From Cohaesibacter celericrescens (GTDB taxonomy: Bacteria > Pseudomonadota > Alphaproteobacteria > Rhizobiales > Cohaesibacteraceae): a DNA stretch of 64,000 bases. The position numbers and the translations under genes are program-made. The notes beneath the pieces were generated by a model. The model was not told the DNA's origin and searched no databases. It worked only from the letters and a program-made list of their open reading frames with translations. Where the stretch lies: contig NZ_PKUQ01000054.1 of the NCBI RefSeq assembly GCF_002866925.1, forward strand, positions 62,001 to 126,000. The letters run 5' to 3'. Below are positions 53,875 through 64,000 of the stretch, one piece after another. Every line of letters begins with the position of its first letter. The stretch's first letter is position 1.

Positions 53875-55701
53875 TCACTCACTTGATCCGGGGTTCATCC
53901 CGTTTTCCTCATTGCCTGCGAGCGGCAATTTGATTTCAAAGGCTGTCGCCATACTTGCAAAAGTCGGCTCTATACAACTCAACGTCCCGCCAAAACCTTT
54001 GACCAGATTATAGGCAATGGGCAATCCCAATCCGAGTCCAACACCGTGGCCCTTGCTGGTGACAAACGGCTCAAAAATCTCACCTCGCCTCTCAGGACCA
54101 ATACCGGAGCCGTTATCAGAGACCTCTATCACCCCCATAGAGCCGCGCCGAGAGATCAAGATCTGCACTATTGGCTGGACAGAAGCCTCTAGCCTATCCT
54201 TTTTGCCATCAGCAGCTTTGCCTTCCGATATGGCATCCAAGCTGTTCGCAACCAAATTGATCAACACTTGCTCCAACCGCGTGTGCCCTGCCATTACAAA
54301 CAGATCGGAGCGAGCCCGAACCACAGACAATTCGGCCCCACATTTGCGCGCCTGAGGCAGCATCAGCATCACAGCCTCATCAACAACCCTCTCAACAGAG
54401 ATCGCTTTAAGGCCAACACCGGGTTTACGCGCAAAGGATTTGAGCGATTTGGACAGGCCCGCCAAACGATCGACAAGTCTGGCAACACGACTCAAATTAT
54501 CCTGTCCTTGCTCCTCACGGCCAGACGCAAACAACAATTGCGCATTGTCGGTATAGGAACGAATAGCCGCAAGCGGCTGATTGAATTCGTGACTTAACAC
54601 AGCAGACATTTGCCCGATGGCCGCCAATTTGGCCGAGTGGATCAAACCTTCCTGCGTTTTGCGCAGTTCGCGCGTTCGAGCACGCACCCGTCGCTCGAGC
54701 GCTAGGCTTGACGCCATATCCTTGCGTCTTTGTACCAGCTGTTGGTGCTGCCGGTTAAACGCCACCCACAAGCTGCCAAGCACAAGCCCTGCAAATAAAG
54801 TGGAGGTCAAGCATGCGGTCGCGGCAACAAACACCGGCCCGCGCAGAGGCTCCATCGCAAAAAAAGTCCAGCCGAGCATTGGATCGGTTCGTTGCGCCGC
54901 GACATAGTCCCCAGCTATCGCCAATTGCCCCGACCCTTCCTTCCATTCAATGATCAAAGGGCCGAAATAGCTGTCTCGCATGATCAAATCTGTACCACTA
55001 TTCACCACAGAAAACTCTGGTGCATCGGGATGCAAGGCCGCGTCGAGCCAGACCTCTTGATTGGACAGAAAAACATGCCCATTGGCCTGCGCAATAATAG
55101 GTTTTTCCGACAAGACCCACTCTTGTTCCGTCTGGCCCAAATCGACATGAACGGAAACCACACCAACCACTGCACCGTTAATCCGAACCGCACTGGAGAA
55201 AATATAAAAGCGCCCCACCCTATTGATCAACAAAGAGCGCCCGAGACGCCCGGTGAAAGCCTGTTGCACATCTTCACGCATAAGTGGGGCTGAGCTGCTA
55301 ACCAAATTACGCGAACCAGCCCCGGCACGTACGGATAAATGACCGCCATCGACAAAAGTCAATTCAATTTCCGCAGCACCACTCATGCCCCCAATCTGCG
55401 AAAGCGCTTCAAGCGCCATCGTCACATCTTCATCGTCCCGATTGTTTGAATAGACCGCCAATACATCGGGACGGCGCGCAATCAACGGGGTCAGAAGTCG
55501 ATATTTTTCAAGTGAATTGACCAGCCCGTTCACTTGCAAAGACAAACGATTGGACGATTGCAAAACGCTGGCAACCAACGCAGATCGGTAGCTAACGAGG
55601 GCTACTGCGATGAGGCTGATCACAACCACAAGGGTGACAACGGCCAAAACAAACCGGTGCCGACGCACCAACATCGCCGGTCGAAGGATCTGGTCTGCCA
55701 T
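53875..55701 (-). CDS. dctB: C4-dicarboxylate sensor histidine kinase DctB
   Basis: A 608-residue membrane kinase. N-terminal helix (FVLAVVTLVVVISLIAVALV), a periplasmic double-Cache region of about 260 residues with the RPDVLAVYSN and INRVGRFYIFSSAVR segments characteristic of DctB, a second helix (VFVAATACLTSTLFAGLVLGSLWVAF), a coiled coil, the phosphoacceptor motif AVLSHEFNQPLAAIRSYTDNA, and HATPase blocks NLVANSLDAIS, SDNGSGIG and GHGVGLGLGLPI. AGGGG is six bases before the ATG. It should sense dicarboxylates, possibly together with the TRAP binding protein, and phosphorylate DctD encoded next. Confidence 0.94.
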   Translation of the reverse strand: MADQILRPAMLVRRHRFVLAVVTLVVVISLIAVALVSYRSALVASVLQSSNRLSLQVNGLVNSLEKYRLLTPLIARRPDVLAVYSNNRDDEDVTMALEALSQIGGMSGAAEIELTFVDGGHLSVRAGAGSRNLVSSSAPLMREDVQQAFTGRLGRSLLINRVGRFYIFSSAVRINGAVVGVVSVHVDLGQTEQEWVLSEKPIIAQANGHVFLSNQEVWLDAALHPDAPEFSVVNSGTDLIMRDSYFGPLIIEWKEGSGQLAIAGDYVAAQRTDPMLGWTFFAMEPLRGPVFVAATACLTSTLFAGLVLGSLWVAFNRQHQQLVQRRKDMASSLALERRVRARTRELRKTQEGLIHSAKLAAIGQMSAVLSHEFNQPLAAIRSYTDNAQLLFASGREEQGQDNLSRVARLVDRLAGLSKSLKSFARKPGVGLKAISVERVVDEAVMLMLPQARKCGAELSVVRARSDLFVMAGHTRLEQVLINLVANSLDAISEGKAADGKKDRLEASVQPIVQILISRRGSMGVIEVSDNGSGIGPERRGEIFEPFVTSKGHGVGLGLGLPIAYNLVKGFGGTLSCIEPTFASMATAFEIKLPLAGNEENGMNPGSSE

Positions 55702-55832
55702 CAGCGGCCCCTCATTAAATTACACATGGCTAAAACGAAGCCCAATCAAGTCAGATTATGGCGCCAAAGACACACTCATTCAGATGTGAAACAAATATCG
55801 ATAAAAGACAAGCCAACAGCAAAAACGCAAAA

Positions 55833-55869
55833 AGCCGCCAAAGCGACCTCTAGGCAACATTTGGCGGCT
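55833..55869 (-). terminator. Terminator after fghA
   Basis: Ten-bp stem AGCCGCCAAA / TTTGGCGGCT around 17 bases, followed on the minus strand by TTTTTGCG; it begins about 40 bases past the fghA stop. Confidence 0.8.
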
Positions 55870-55908
55870 CTATCATAACCGGCAAGTATATGAAATTATG
55901 CGCAAACC

Positions 55909-56742
55909 CTAGTCGAGGCGATCCGCATGCCAAGCCATATGATCGGCCAAAAAGCTTGAAACAAAGTGATAGGAATGGTCATACCCACCCTGCATCCTTA
56001 GGGTCAAATCAACACCAGCCTTGCGGCATGCCGCTTCGAATGCCCAAGGGGTGAGTTGCTCCTCGAGAAACTGATCTGCCGTTCCCTGATCAATCAGGAT
56101 ATCGCCATCCCAGCCCTTCGCAAGCACCAGCATACAGGCATCATGCTGTTTCCACGGCTCCTGATCTTCCCCCAAATAAAGCTCAAACACCGTCTGCCCC
56201 CAAGGCACAGCTGCAGGATTGACAATGGGAGCAAAGGCTGAGACCGAATGGAATTTTCCCGGATATTTCATCGCAAGTGTCAACGCCCCATGGCCGCCCA
56301 TAGAGTGACCGGTAATGCCAATAGCATCCTCATCAACGGGCAAAGCATCAATCACCAGCGTGCGCAGCTCGTTGGCTATGTAGTCTTCCATCTTGTAGTG
56401 AGAGGCCCAAGGGTCCTGCGTCGCATTGATATAGAATCCAGCCCCTTTACCAATGGCATAGCTCTCATTATCTGCGACTTTTTCGCCGCGGGGGCTCGTG
56501 TCTGGCGCGATAAAGATCATGCCGTGCTTGGCAGCATGCAACTGCGGCAAACCCTTGGTGGTGACATTTTCCCAAGTACAGGTCAGGCCGGAAAGAAAAA
56601 ACAACGCGGGGCAGACAAAACCATCCAAGGCTTCACGTGGCAAAAACACGGCAAAATCCATGTCTGTGCCTGTGACGGTAGACTTGTGACGATAAACTCT
56701 TTGTTCCCCACCGAAAGACTTCGATTTTGAGATCATTTCCAT
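55909..56742 (-). CDS. fghA: S-formylglutathione hydrolase
   Basis: A 277-residue serine hydrolase of the esterase D family that splits S-formylglutathione to formate and glutathione in formaldehyde detoxification. The nucleophile is in GHSMGGHGALTLAMKYPG near residue 147, the oxyanion segment LSGLTCTWENVTTKG near 52, and the C-terminal histidine in GGYDHSYHFVSSFL. Length is standard. No glutathione-dependent formaldehyde dehydrogenase gene is adjacent. Two starts two codons apart (56742, 56736) are equally possible. Confidence 0.95.
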   Translation of the reverse strand: MEMISKSKSFGGEQRVYRHKSTVTGTDMDFAVFLPREALDGFVCPALFFLSGLTCTWENVTTKGLPQLHAAKHGMIFIAPDTSPRGEKVADNESYAIGKGAGFYINATQDPWASHYKMEDYIANELRTLVIDALPVDEDAIGITGHSMGGHGALTLAMKYPGKFHSVSAFAPIVNPAAVPWGQTVFELYLGEDQEPWKQHDACMLVLAKGWDGDILIDQGTADQFLEEQLTPWAFEAACRKAGVDLTLRMQGGYDHSYHFVSSFLADHMAWHADRLD

Positions 56743-56864
56743 GGTGTTCTATGCTCCACTTAGCTTTTCTGACACCCAACAAATTGGGGCAGACAATCCA
56801 ACAGCCAATTGTCCAACGCAGGACATTTGGCGGCAGTGAACACCGAACAGCGGCCTTTGTCCAG

Positions 56865-56895
56865 CCAACTGGCACTCAATACGGGTGCCAGTTGG
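56865..56895 (-). terminator. Hairpin after the unknown exported-protein gene
   Basis: Perfect 11-bp stem CCAACTGGCAC / GTGCCAGTTGG with a nine-base loop, ten bases past the stop at 56905. The T-rich side precedes the stem on the minus strand, so it may protect the 3' end or terminate weakly. Confidence 0.55.
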
Positions 56896-56904
56896 AAAAG
56901 AACG

Positions 56905-57690
56905 CTATTTCTTTTTCTTACCTAGAAGTTTTAAACGGCTTGCAATCGCCGCATCGCAACGCCCCTTGTCGCGACGGACGACAATTTCCTGAGCAAACGT
57001 TACATGTTGCCCAATCGGCCCACCGGTGAACGATGGCGTGCCTTGCGGCAAAATCTGCAGAACAGCATAATCGCCACCCGCATCAGTGAACAGCGCAAAG
57101 GGGGCTCCAGACACCTGCAACCCGACTTGACCTGTGCGCAGCGGCTGAACGGTAATACTCTGCCGCTTGCCATCCAGAACAAGCTCGGATTCACTCAGGC
57201 TGAGCTTCTTTTTCTTATTGCTGGCAATGGACCATTTGCCCATCAAGTCTTTAAGCTCGGTATCAACAGCAAGACACGAGTCATCTGCATTGGGTACGCT
57301 CAACCGTGTTGCTTCCCCTTGCTCAAGCACCTGACCGTTGGCACTCAGGCGATAAAGCATATGCGTATCATCGACCCGTGCAACATCAACCAGCGCGGCA
57401 GACAGGCCGTTGACCGACAGTTTGCGGGCATAAAACTGATAGCGTTCGCCCGGAATGAACCCTTTACGCATATATAGCCAAGTTCCGGGCGTTTTGCCGT
57501 CAAATATCAACCAATCGCTCATAACAAGAGGCCGAACACCATTGCCGTCTTTAAGTTCCCAAACTCCGGTGAAAAATGGCGTATCATCTGCAGCTCGGCT
57601 CACACCTGACAACACCGCCGCAAACAAGCATGCAGTCACCGTTACGCGTAGCAAACGAACACCGGATTGAAGAAAACGAAATTGCATCAT
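56905..57690 (-). CDS. Unknown exported protein
   Basis: A 261-residue protein I do not recognise. ATG 57690 has AAGGGG seven bases upstream and starts a signal peptide (basic FRFLQSGVRLLR, then VTVTACLFAAVLSGVSRA, cleavage before ADDTPFF). The mature part looks like two beta-rich halves: a first with GVWELKDGNGVRPLVMSDWL and WLYMRKGFIPGERYQFYAR, a second with MGKWSIASNKKKKLSLSESEL and VQPLRTGQVGLQV. It ends in a very basic tail (SRLKLLGKKKK). Two cysteines (SCLAVD and GRCDAA) could form a disulfide. An invasion-associated-locus-B-like fold came to mind but the motifs do not fit. Neighbours give no clue. Confidence 0.75.
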   Translation of the reverse strand: MMQFRFLQSGVRLLRVTVTACLFAAVLSGVSRAADDTPFFTGVWELKDGNGVRPLVMSDWLIFDGKTPGTWLYMRKGFIPGERYQFYARKLSVNGLSAALVDVARVDDTHMLYRLSANGQVLEQGEATRLSVPNADDSCLAVDTELKDLMGKWSIASNKKKKLSLSESELVLDGKRQSITVQPLRTGQVGLQVSGAPFALFTDAGGDYAVLQILPQGTPSFTGGPIGQHVTFAQEIVVRRDKGRCDAAIASRLKLLGKKKK

Positions 57691-58086
57691 AGTCAAACCC
57701 CTTGCATATGCCGAAAAAAGCACAACCCCATCCACGGCGTCATGAAAACGGTCCGTCGACCATTCTTTCTTTTCATAAACAAGTTTCTTCCCCTTTTCAT
57801 AATTTGGCAATCCCAAGACAATGAAACATTGAAAACAAACAAGTTTTCTCTTCTCATATGGTTAACGCTTTGTTGATTTTAGTTTGACAAGCCCCCATAA
57901 GCTGCGTTCAATACACATGTCACCTGACGCATAAAAACAACAACTCTCAACGCTATCTTTATCTACATACACTCGTAATGGCTGCTTTATTCGGACTTAA
58001 AACCAACTTCGTAATGTGCCACAAATAGAACGCGACGATCACAAAAAATTGCAGGCAACAACCTCGAGACATCAGGAAACACAATC
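57691..58086. other. 396-bp AT-rich divergent control region before modA
   Basis: No gene seen. It contains the candidate promoter at 57884-57912. I looked for a ModE-type palindrome and a molybdenum-cofactor-riboswitch-like fold and could identify neither. AGGAAA about nine bases before 58087 supports the GTG start of modA. Confidence 0.55.
57884..57912 (+). promoter_or_regulatory. Possible sigma70-type promoter for modABC
   Basis: TTGACA at 57884-57889 is a perfect -35 box; 17 bases later TTCAAT matches four of six -10 positions. It is about 175 bp upstream of modA, so a leader would be long. Confidence 0.35.
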
Positions 58087-58881
58087 GTGTCCATGCCACA
58101 GCTATTCACATTGCTTATTTTGTTAATGGCACCATTATACACGCAATCAGCAAAAGCTGAGCCGATCACCCTCTTTGCAGCAGCCAGTCTCACAGGGGTT
58201 GTCAACGAGGCTACAAATCTGTTTGAAAAAGAGACCGGCATAAAGGTGCGTCTTGTTTTTGCATCGTCATCTACACTGGCTCGCCAGATTGAAGCAGGCG
58301 CGTCGGCTGATCTCTATTTTTCCGCAAATATCAAATGGATGGACTACCTAGTCAAAGCCGCACTGATTAAGCCAGAGACACTAATAAAAACACTATCCAA
58401 CACACTCGTGCTCATATCACCCAAATATCTATCATTGGATTCACTGGCCACAATCGACACCCAAACACTTAATGATATTTTGGGGGACAGTGGCCTATTG
58501 TCGATGGGTGACCCAGATCATGTTCCGGTTGGGATTTACGGAAAAAAAGCACTGAAGCAGCGCGGCCTCTGGGAGCCTCTACATCGCCGAATAGCACGCG
58601 CAGACAATGCATTGGCCGCTTTGACACTTGTCTCGCGCGGAGAAACACCCCTTGGTATCGTTTATCAAACGGATGCGATCCATCAACCAAACGTCGACAT
58701 ATTGTTTGGTTTCGAACCAGAAGAAACCCAGATAGAGTATGCTTTAGCACTTACACAACAAACGAGTAGCGATGATGCAAAAAAGTTGCTCAATTTTTTA
58801 TCCAGCGCTAGAGGTTTGGCGCTGTTTGAAAAATATGGTTTTACTATCTTGAAAGACTATCAAAGAAGCCAACCCAATTAA
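58087..58881 (+). CDS. modA: Molybdate ABC importer binding protein ModA
   Basis: A 264-residue periplasmic protein binding molybdate or tungstate. It starts at GTG with AGGAAA upstream (ATG two codons later is possible) and has a signal peptide ending SAKA. The mature start EPITLFAAASLTGVVNEATNLFEKETGIKV is the ModA signature, followed by FASSSTLARQIEAGASADLYFSA, whose serines bind the oxyanion, and GDPDHVPVGIYGKKAL. Length is standard. First of three plus-strand genes, modB begins 23 bp after it. The codon use looks more A/T-rich than the genes to the left. Confidence 0.94.
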   Translation: MSMPQLFTLLILLMAPLYTQSAKAEPITLFAAASLTGVVNEATNLFEKETGIKVRLVFASSSTLARQIEAGASADLYFSANIKWMDYLVKAALIKPETLIKTLSNTLVLISPKYLSLDSLATIDTQTLNDILGDSGLLSMGDPDHVPVGIYGKKALKQRGLWEPLHRRIARADNALAALTLVSRGETPLGIVYQTDAIHQPNVDILFGFEPEETQIEYALALTQQTSSDDAKKLLNFLSSARGLALFEKYGFTILKDYQRSQPN

Positions 58882-58904
58882 ATCAGATCAATTGGACACC
58901 ATCT

Positions 58905-59600
58905 ATGATCGACTGGATTACACCAATTGAGACCGAAGCACTGCTGATAAGCTTCAAAGTTTCGTTTACAGCGGTGCTAATCAGCTTACCACTCGCGATT
59001 GCCACGGCATTTGTTCTATCAAAACCGGATTTTTTTGGAAAGGCTCTTCTGGATGGCTTGGTCCATCTACCCTTGATCTTACCACCTGTTGTTATGGGGT
59101 ATTTGCTTTTGATAAGTTTGGGGACAAGGGCACCATTAGGACAGTGGCTACAGGAATCCTTCGGAATTCGCTTTATTTTCAGTTGGACAGGCGCGGCATT
59201 GGCGGCAGGCATTGTTACATTTCCTTTCCAAGTCCGCGCCATTCGCCTTTCAATAGAAGCAATAGACCCTGGCTTGATCAATGCAGCCAAAACCCTCGGT
59301 GCAGGCCCATTCGACCGATTTACGTCAATCATCATGCCACTTGCTCTTCCAGGCATAATTGCAGGCGCAATTACGGCATTTGCGGCGAGCCTTGGAGAAT
59401 TTGGCGCCATCATCACGTTTGTTTCAAACATTCCCGGAGAGACCCGTACCTTGCCACTAGCAATTTACAGCGCAATTCAAACCCCCGGAGGTGAAAACGC
59501 AGCAGGTCGATTGGTTGTTTTATCTATTTTGCTGGCATTTTCAGGCCTTGTCCTTTCAGACATAGCGAACCGTCATATCAAGAAACGCATGAACCAATGA
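58905..59600 (+). CDS. modB: Molybdate ABC importer permease ModB
   Basis: A 231-residue membrane permease with five or six helices. The family start TPIETEALLISFKVSFTAVLISLPLAIATAFVLS, LPLILPPVVMGYLLL and the ATPase-contact loop EAIDPGLINAAKTLGAGPFDRFTSIIMPLALPG are clear. It overlaps modC by four bases (ATGA), so translation is coupled. Confidence 0.95.
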   Translation: MIDWITPIETEALLISFKVSFTAVLISLPLAIATAFVLSKPDFFGKALLDGLVHLPLILPPVVMGYLLLISLGTRAPLGQWLQESFGIRFIFSWTGAALAAGIVTFPFQVRAIRLSIEAIDPGLINAAKTLGAGPFDRFTSIIMPLALPGIIAGAITAFAASLGEFGAIITFVSNIPGETRTLPLAIYSAIQTPGGENAAGRLVVLSILLAFSGLVLSDIANRHIKKRMNQ

Positions 59601-60679
59601 GCTTATCGGTTAAAATCAAACACAACATTGAGTCTTTTGATTTAGACATCAATTTTGAATCGTCCAAGCATGGTTTGACAGCTCTTTTTGGTCCATCAGG
59701 ATCAGGAAAATCATTAACGATCAATATTATCGCAGGTCTCATAACACCCAAAACAGGAACAATCATTCTCAATGGGCAAATTCTGTTCAGCAGTGAAAAA
59801 TCAATCAATATTGCAACCCACAAAAGACGCATCGGCTATGTGTTTCAAGATTTTCGATTGTTTCCCCATTTATCGGTAAAAAAAAACCTTTTGTTTGGCG
59901 CTAAACGGGCCCGAATATCACCTACAGATGATGAAACTAATAGCCTGATTAAATTGTTGGATATAGAGCATCTATTAGATCGCTATCCGAAGCATCTCTC
60001 AGGTGGAGAAAAACAGCGTATTGCCATAGGGAGAGCCCTATTGTCAGAACCACAACTGTTACTGCTCGATGAACCATTTGCCGCATTAGACCATCATCGC
60101 AAGGAAGATATTCTAAAACTCATAGAAACAATCCGCGTCAAATTTCAAATCCCAATACTTCTGATCAGCCATTCGATAAGTGACGTTTTACGATTAAGTA
60201 ATCAGGTACATCTTCTATCTTCTGGGCGGATCGTTCCTGCTGACATACAAACAAACTTAGTTAGCCTACCAGATTCAGCAAACGGAACTTTAAAAACTTT
60301 AAGCCGAATTAACGGTGTCATCGAAGAAATTGATGTCAAGAATCAACTTATTCGGATTGGATTTAACGAGGGTAGATTATGGAAGAACCTAATAACAAGA
60401 TACTCAGTCGGTGAAAATGTTGTCGTAAAGATAGATCCAGATGACGTCATACTATCTCTTCATCAGTTGAGCCACCTGACCACTCTAAACCAATTGAAAG
60501 CAAAGATTACAAAGGTCAGTTTTGTTCCAATTAACCATGTATATATTTCACTATTGGTTGGGTGCACGACCATACATTGCCGTGTTGGCAGCGATTTATA
60601 TATGTCTTTAGGATTATGTGTTGGTGATGAAGTTTATACAATTGTGACGCGTTTTAGTATAGATCGCGTAGTTATCTGA
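59597..60679 (+). CDS. modC: Molybdate ABC importer ATPase ModC
   Basis: A 360-residue ATPase. Walker A FGPSGSGKSLTIN near residue 36, the Q-loop YVFQDFRLFPHLSVKKNL, signature LSGGEKQRIAIGRAL, and Walker B LLLLDEPFAALDHHRKEDIL are present. The C-terminal 70 residues form a molybdate-binding TOBE domain (LKAKITKVSFVPINHVYISL), as usual in ModC. The gene is strikingly A/T-rich. It ends about 75 bp before a strong terminator shared with the oncoming rRNA operon. Confidence 0.95.
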   Translation: MSLSVKIKHNIESFDLDINFESSKHGLTALFGPSGSGKSLTINIIAGLITPKTGTIILNGQILFSSEKSINIATHKRRIGYVFQDFRLFPHLSVKKNLLFGAKRARISPTDDETNSLIKLLDIEHLLDRYPKHLSGGEKQRIAIGRALLSEPQLLLLDEPFAALDHHRKEDILKLIETIRVKFQIPILLISHSISDVLRLSNQVHLLSSGRIVPADIQTNLVSLPDSANGTLKTLSRINGVIEEIDVKNQLIRIGFNEGRLWKNLITRYSVGENVVVKIDPDDVILSLHQLSHLTTLNQLKAKITKVSFVPINHVYISLLVGCTTIHCRVGSDLYMSLGLCVGDEVYTIVTRFSIDRVVI

Positions 60680-60754
60680 TTACCGGGAATCTATTTTTGC
60701 GTTTTCTATATTTTCTGATTCTATTTTTGACGTATTTGAGAGAATTTTAGACAC

Positions 60755-60792
60755 AAAAAACCCCCAACGATTTTGATCGAAGGGGGTTTTTT
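60755..60792 (-). terminator. Shared terminator of the rRNA operon and modABC
   Basis: Outer stem AAAAAACCCCC / GGGGGTTTTTT with an inner CGAT/ATCG stem. It has an A run on one side and a T run on the other, so it should stop 5S transcripts on the minus strand and modC transcripts on the plus strand. Confidence 0.93.
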
Positions 60793-60795
60793 AAA

Positions 60796-60941
60796 CTTTG
60801 TCTTTAACAGGCCCGGCAGCGACCTACTCTCCCACGCCTTAAGACGGAGTACCATCGGCGCTGAGGAGCTTAACGGCCGAGTTCGGGATGGGATCGGGTT
60901 TGGTCTCCTCGCCATAACCACCGGGCCGGTTAAAGACAAAG
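60796..60941 (-). repeat. Processing stem around 5S rRNA
   Basis: CTTTGTCTTTAAC (60796-60808) and its exact complement GTTAAAGACAAAG (60929-60941) bracket the 5S gene and extend its terminal helix, a typical RNase processing stem. Confidence 0.75.
60811..60927 (-). rRNA. rrf: 5S ribosomal RNA
   Basis: Minus strand begins GGCCCGGTGGTTATGGCGAG, has the conserved CCCGATCCCATCCCGAACTC and GTGGGAGAGTAGG segments, and ends CTGCCGGGC, pairing with its 5' end. End points are good to a few bases. Confidence 0.95.
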
Positions 60942-61056
60942 ATGAGAAGCTGGTATTTTACGCGTTGATTTGAGATGTGACTAGCATCGCAACACCTCAC
61001 TTGAGGATCGCGTTTTCGCAATCGCCTTTTGGCAGTTGCAAAGGTCTATTTTGAAT
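60942..61056. other. Spacer between 23S and 5S rRNA
   Basis: About 115 bp. No tRNA cloverleaf is visible. Confidence 0.6.
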
Positions 61057-63833
<2,777 letters not shown>

Positions 63834-64000
63834 ATCCCAAATGGAATAATCACATCAATTCAAGATGTTCATTCAAATCAGCACTCAGAACAGATCACAA
63901 GCAGGATCTGCAGTGTCAAAAAAGTGCTGATGTTTTTAAGGCATATCTTACGTGTCCAATCGGCTAAGATGGACACAATATGCCTAGACCAGCTTCTCGA
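63834..64000 (-). other. Part of the 16S-23S spacer
   Basis: Leader side of the 23S gene, continuing past the window edge. A small dyad GTGTCC / GGACAC lies near 63951-63975. No tRNA gene is seen in this part; Ile and Ala tRNA genes, common in this spacer, would be further out. Confidence 0.6.

Noticed and set aside
56876-56890. Minus-strand TGGCACCCGTATTGA upstream of fghA
   Set aside because: The -12 GC is replaced by GA, and the sequence is part of a perfect 11-bp hairpin that explains it better.
57862-57876. TTAA-N7-TTGA in the mod leader as a CtrA site
   Set aside because: One mismatch in an AT-rich region is expected by chance; no other support.

Overview
The window comes from an alphaproteobacterium, probably marine, with roughly 50% GC by eye. 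Pointers to this group are a 44-residue aa3-type cytochrome oxidase subunit IV, short DUF465 proteins, a DUF882 peptidase with an Ala-Leu-Pro-rich tail, a perfect CtrA-type site (TTAA-N7-TTAAC) and the style of the rRNA genes. A PomA/PomB-like (sodium-type) flagellar stator and two TRAP importers fit a marine heterotroph. I cannot fix the order or genus. There is no prophage, insertion sequence, CRISPR array, tRNA or recognisable defence island. Most of the window reads as stable chromosome with catabolic and transport clusters.

Layout. 1-3.8 kb: a truncated propionyl-CoA synthetase, a TauE/SafE permease and an acyl-CoA synthetase. 3.8-8 kb: two DUF465 proteins, purE-purK, rpsU, a TPR lipoprotein and cytochrome oxidase subunit IV. 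8-25 kb: ABC1 kinase, oligoendopeptidase, an orphan sigma54 response regulator, an L,D-transpeptidase, the DUF882 peptidase, an outer-membrane barrel, kdsD, motA-motB, SPFH-NfeD and a degenerate receiver protein. 25-26.4 kb: arsR and arsH. 26.5-35 kb: a seven-gene minus-strand operon that combines a complete branched-chain-type ABC importer with two adenylate-forming CoA ligases. 35.4-41.3 kb: a TRAP importer facing a divergent sensor kinase/LuxR-type regulator pair. 41.4-49 kb: NicO-type metal exporter with DUF1007, leucine-type dehydrogenase, copper ATPase, creatininase-type hydrolase and aminotransferase. 49.2-55.7 kb: a second TRAP importer with dctD-dctB. 55.9-60.7 kb: S-formylglutathione hydrolase, an unknown exported protein and modABC. 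60.8-64 kb: 5S and 23S rRNA on the minus strand, meeting modC at a shared terminator.

How the parts work together. The second TRAP locus is a complete circuit readable from sequence: DctB senses, DctD activates, a near-perfect sigma54 promoter precedes dctP, and a pair of direct repeats 32 bp apart lies about 100-160 bp upstream of that promoter. Both TRAP loci have a hairpin between the binding-protein gene and the membrane-subunit genes, which would let the binding protein be made in excess. The liv-ligase operon looks like an import-and-activate module for an organic acid. One of its ligases has lost the usual phosphate-binding motif, which makes it the best candidate here for unusual biochemistry. 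Starts were moved to the methionine or GTG with the best ribosome binding site and signal peptide wherever the longest frame looked over-extended.
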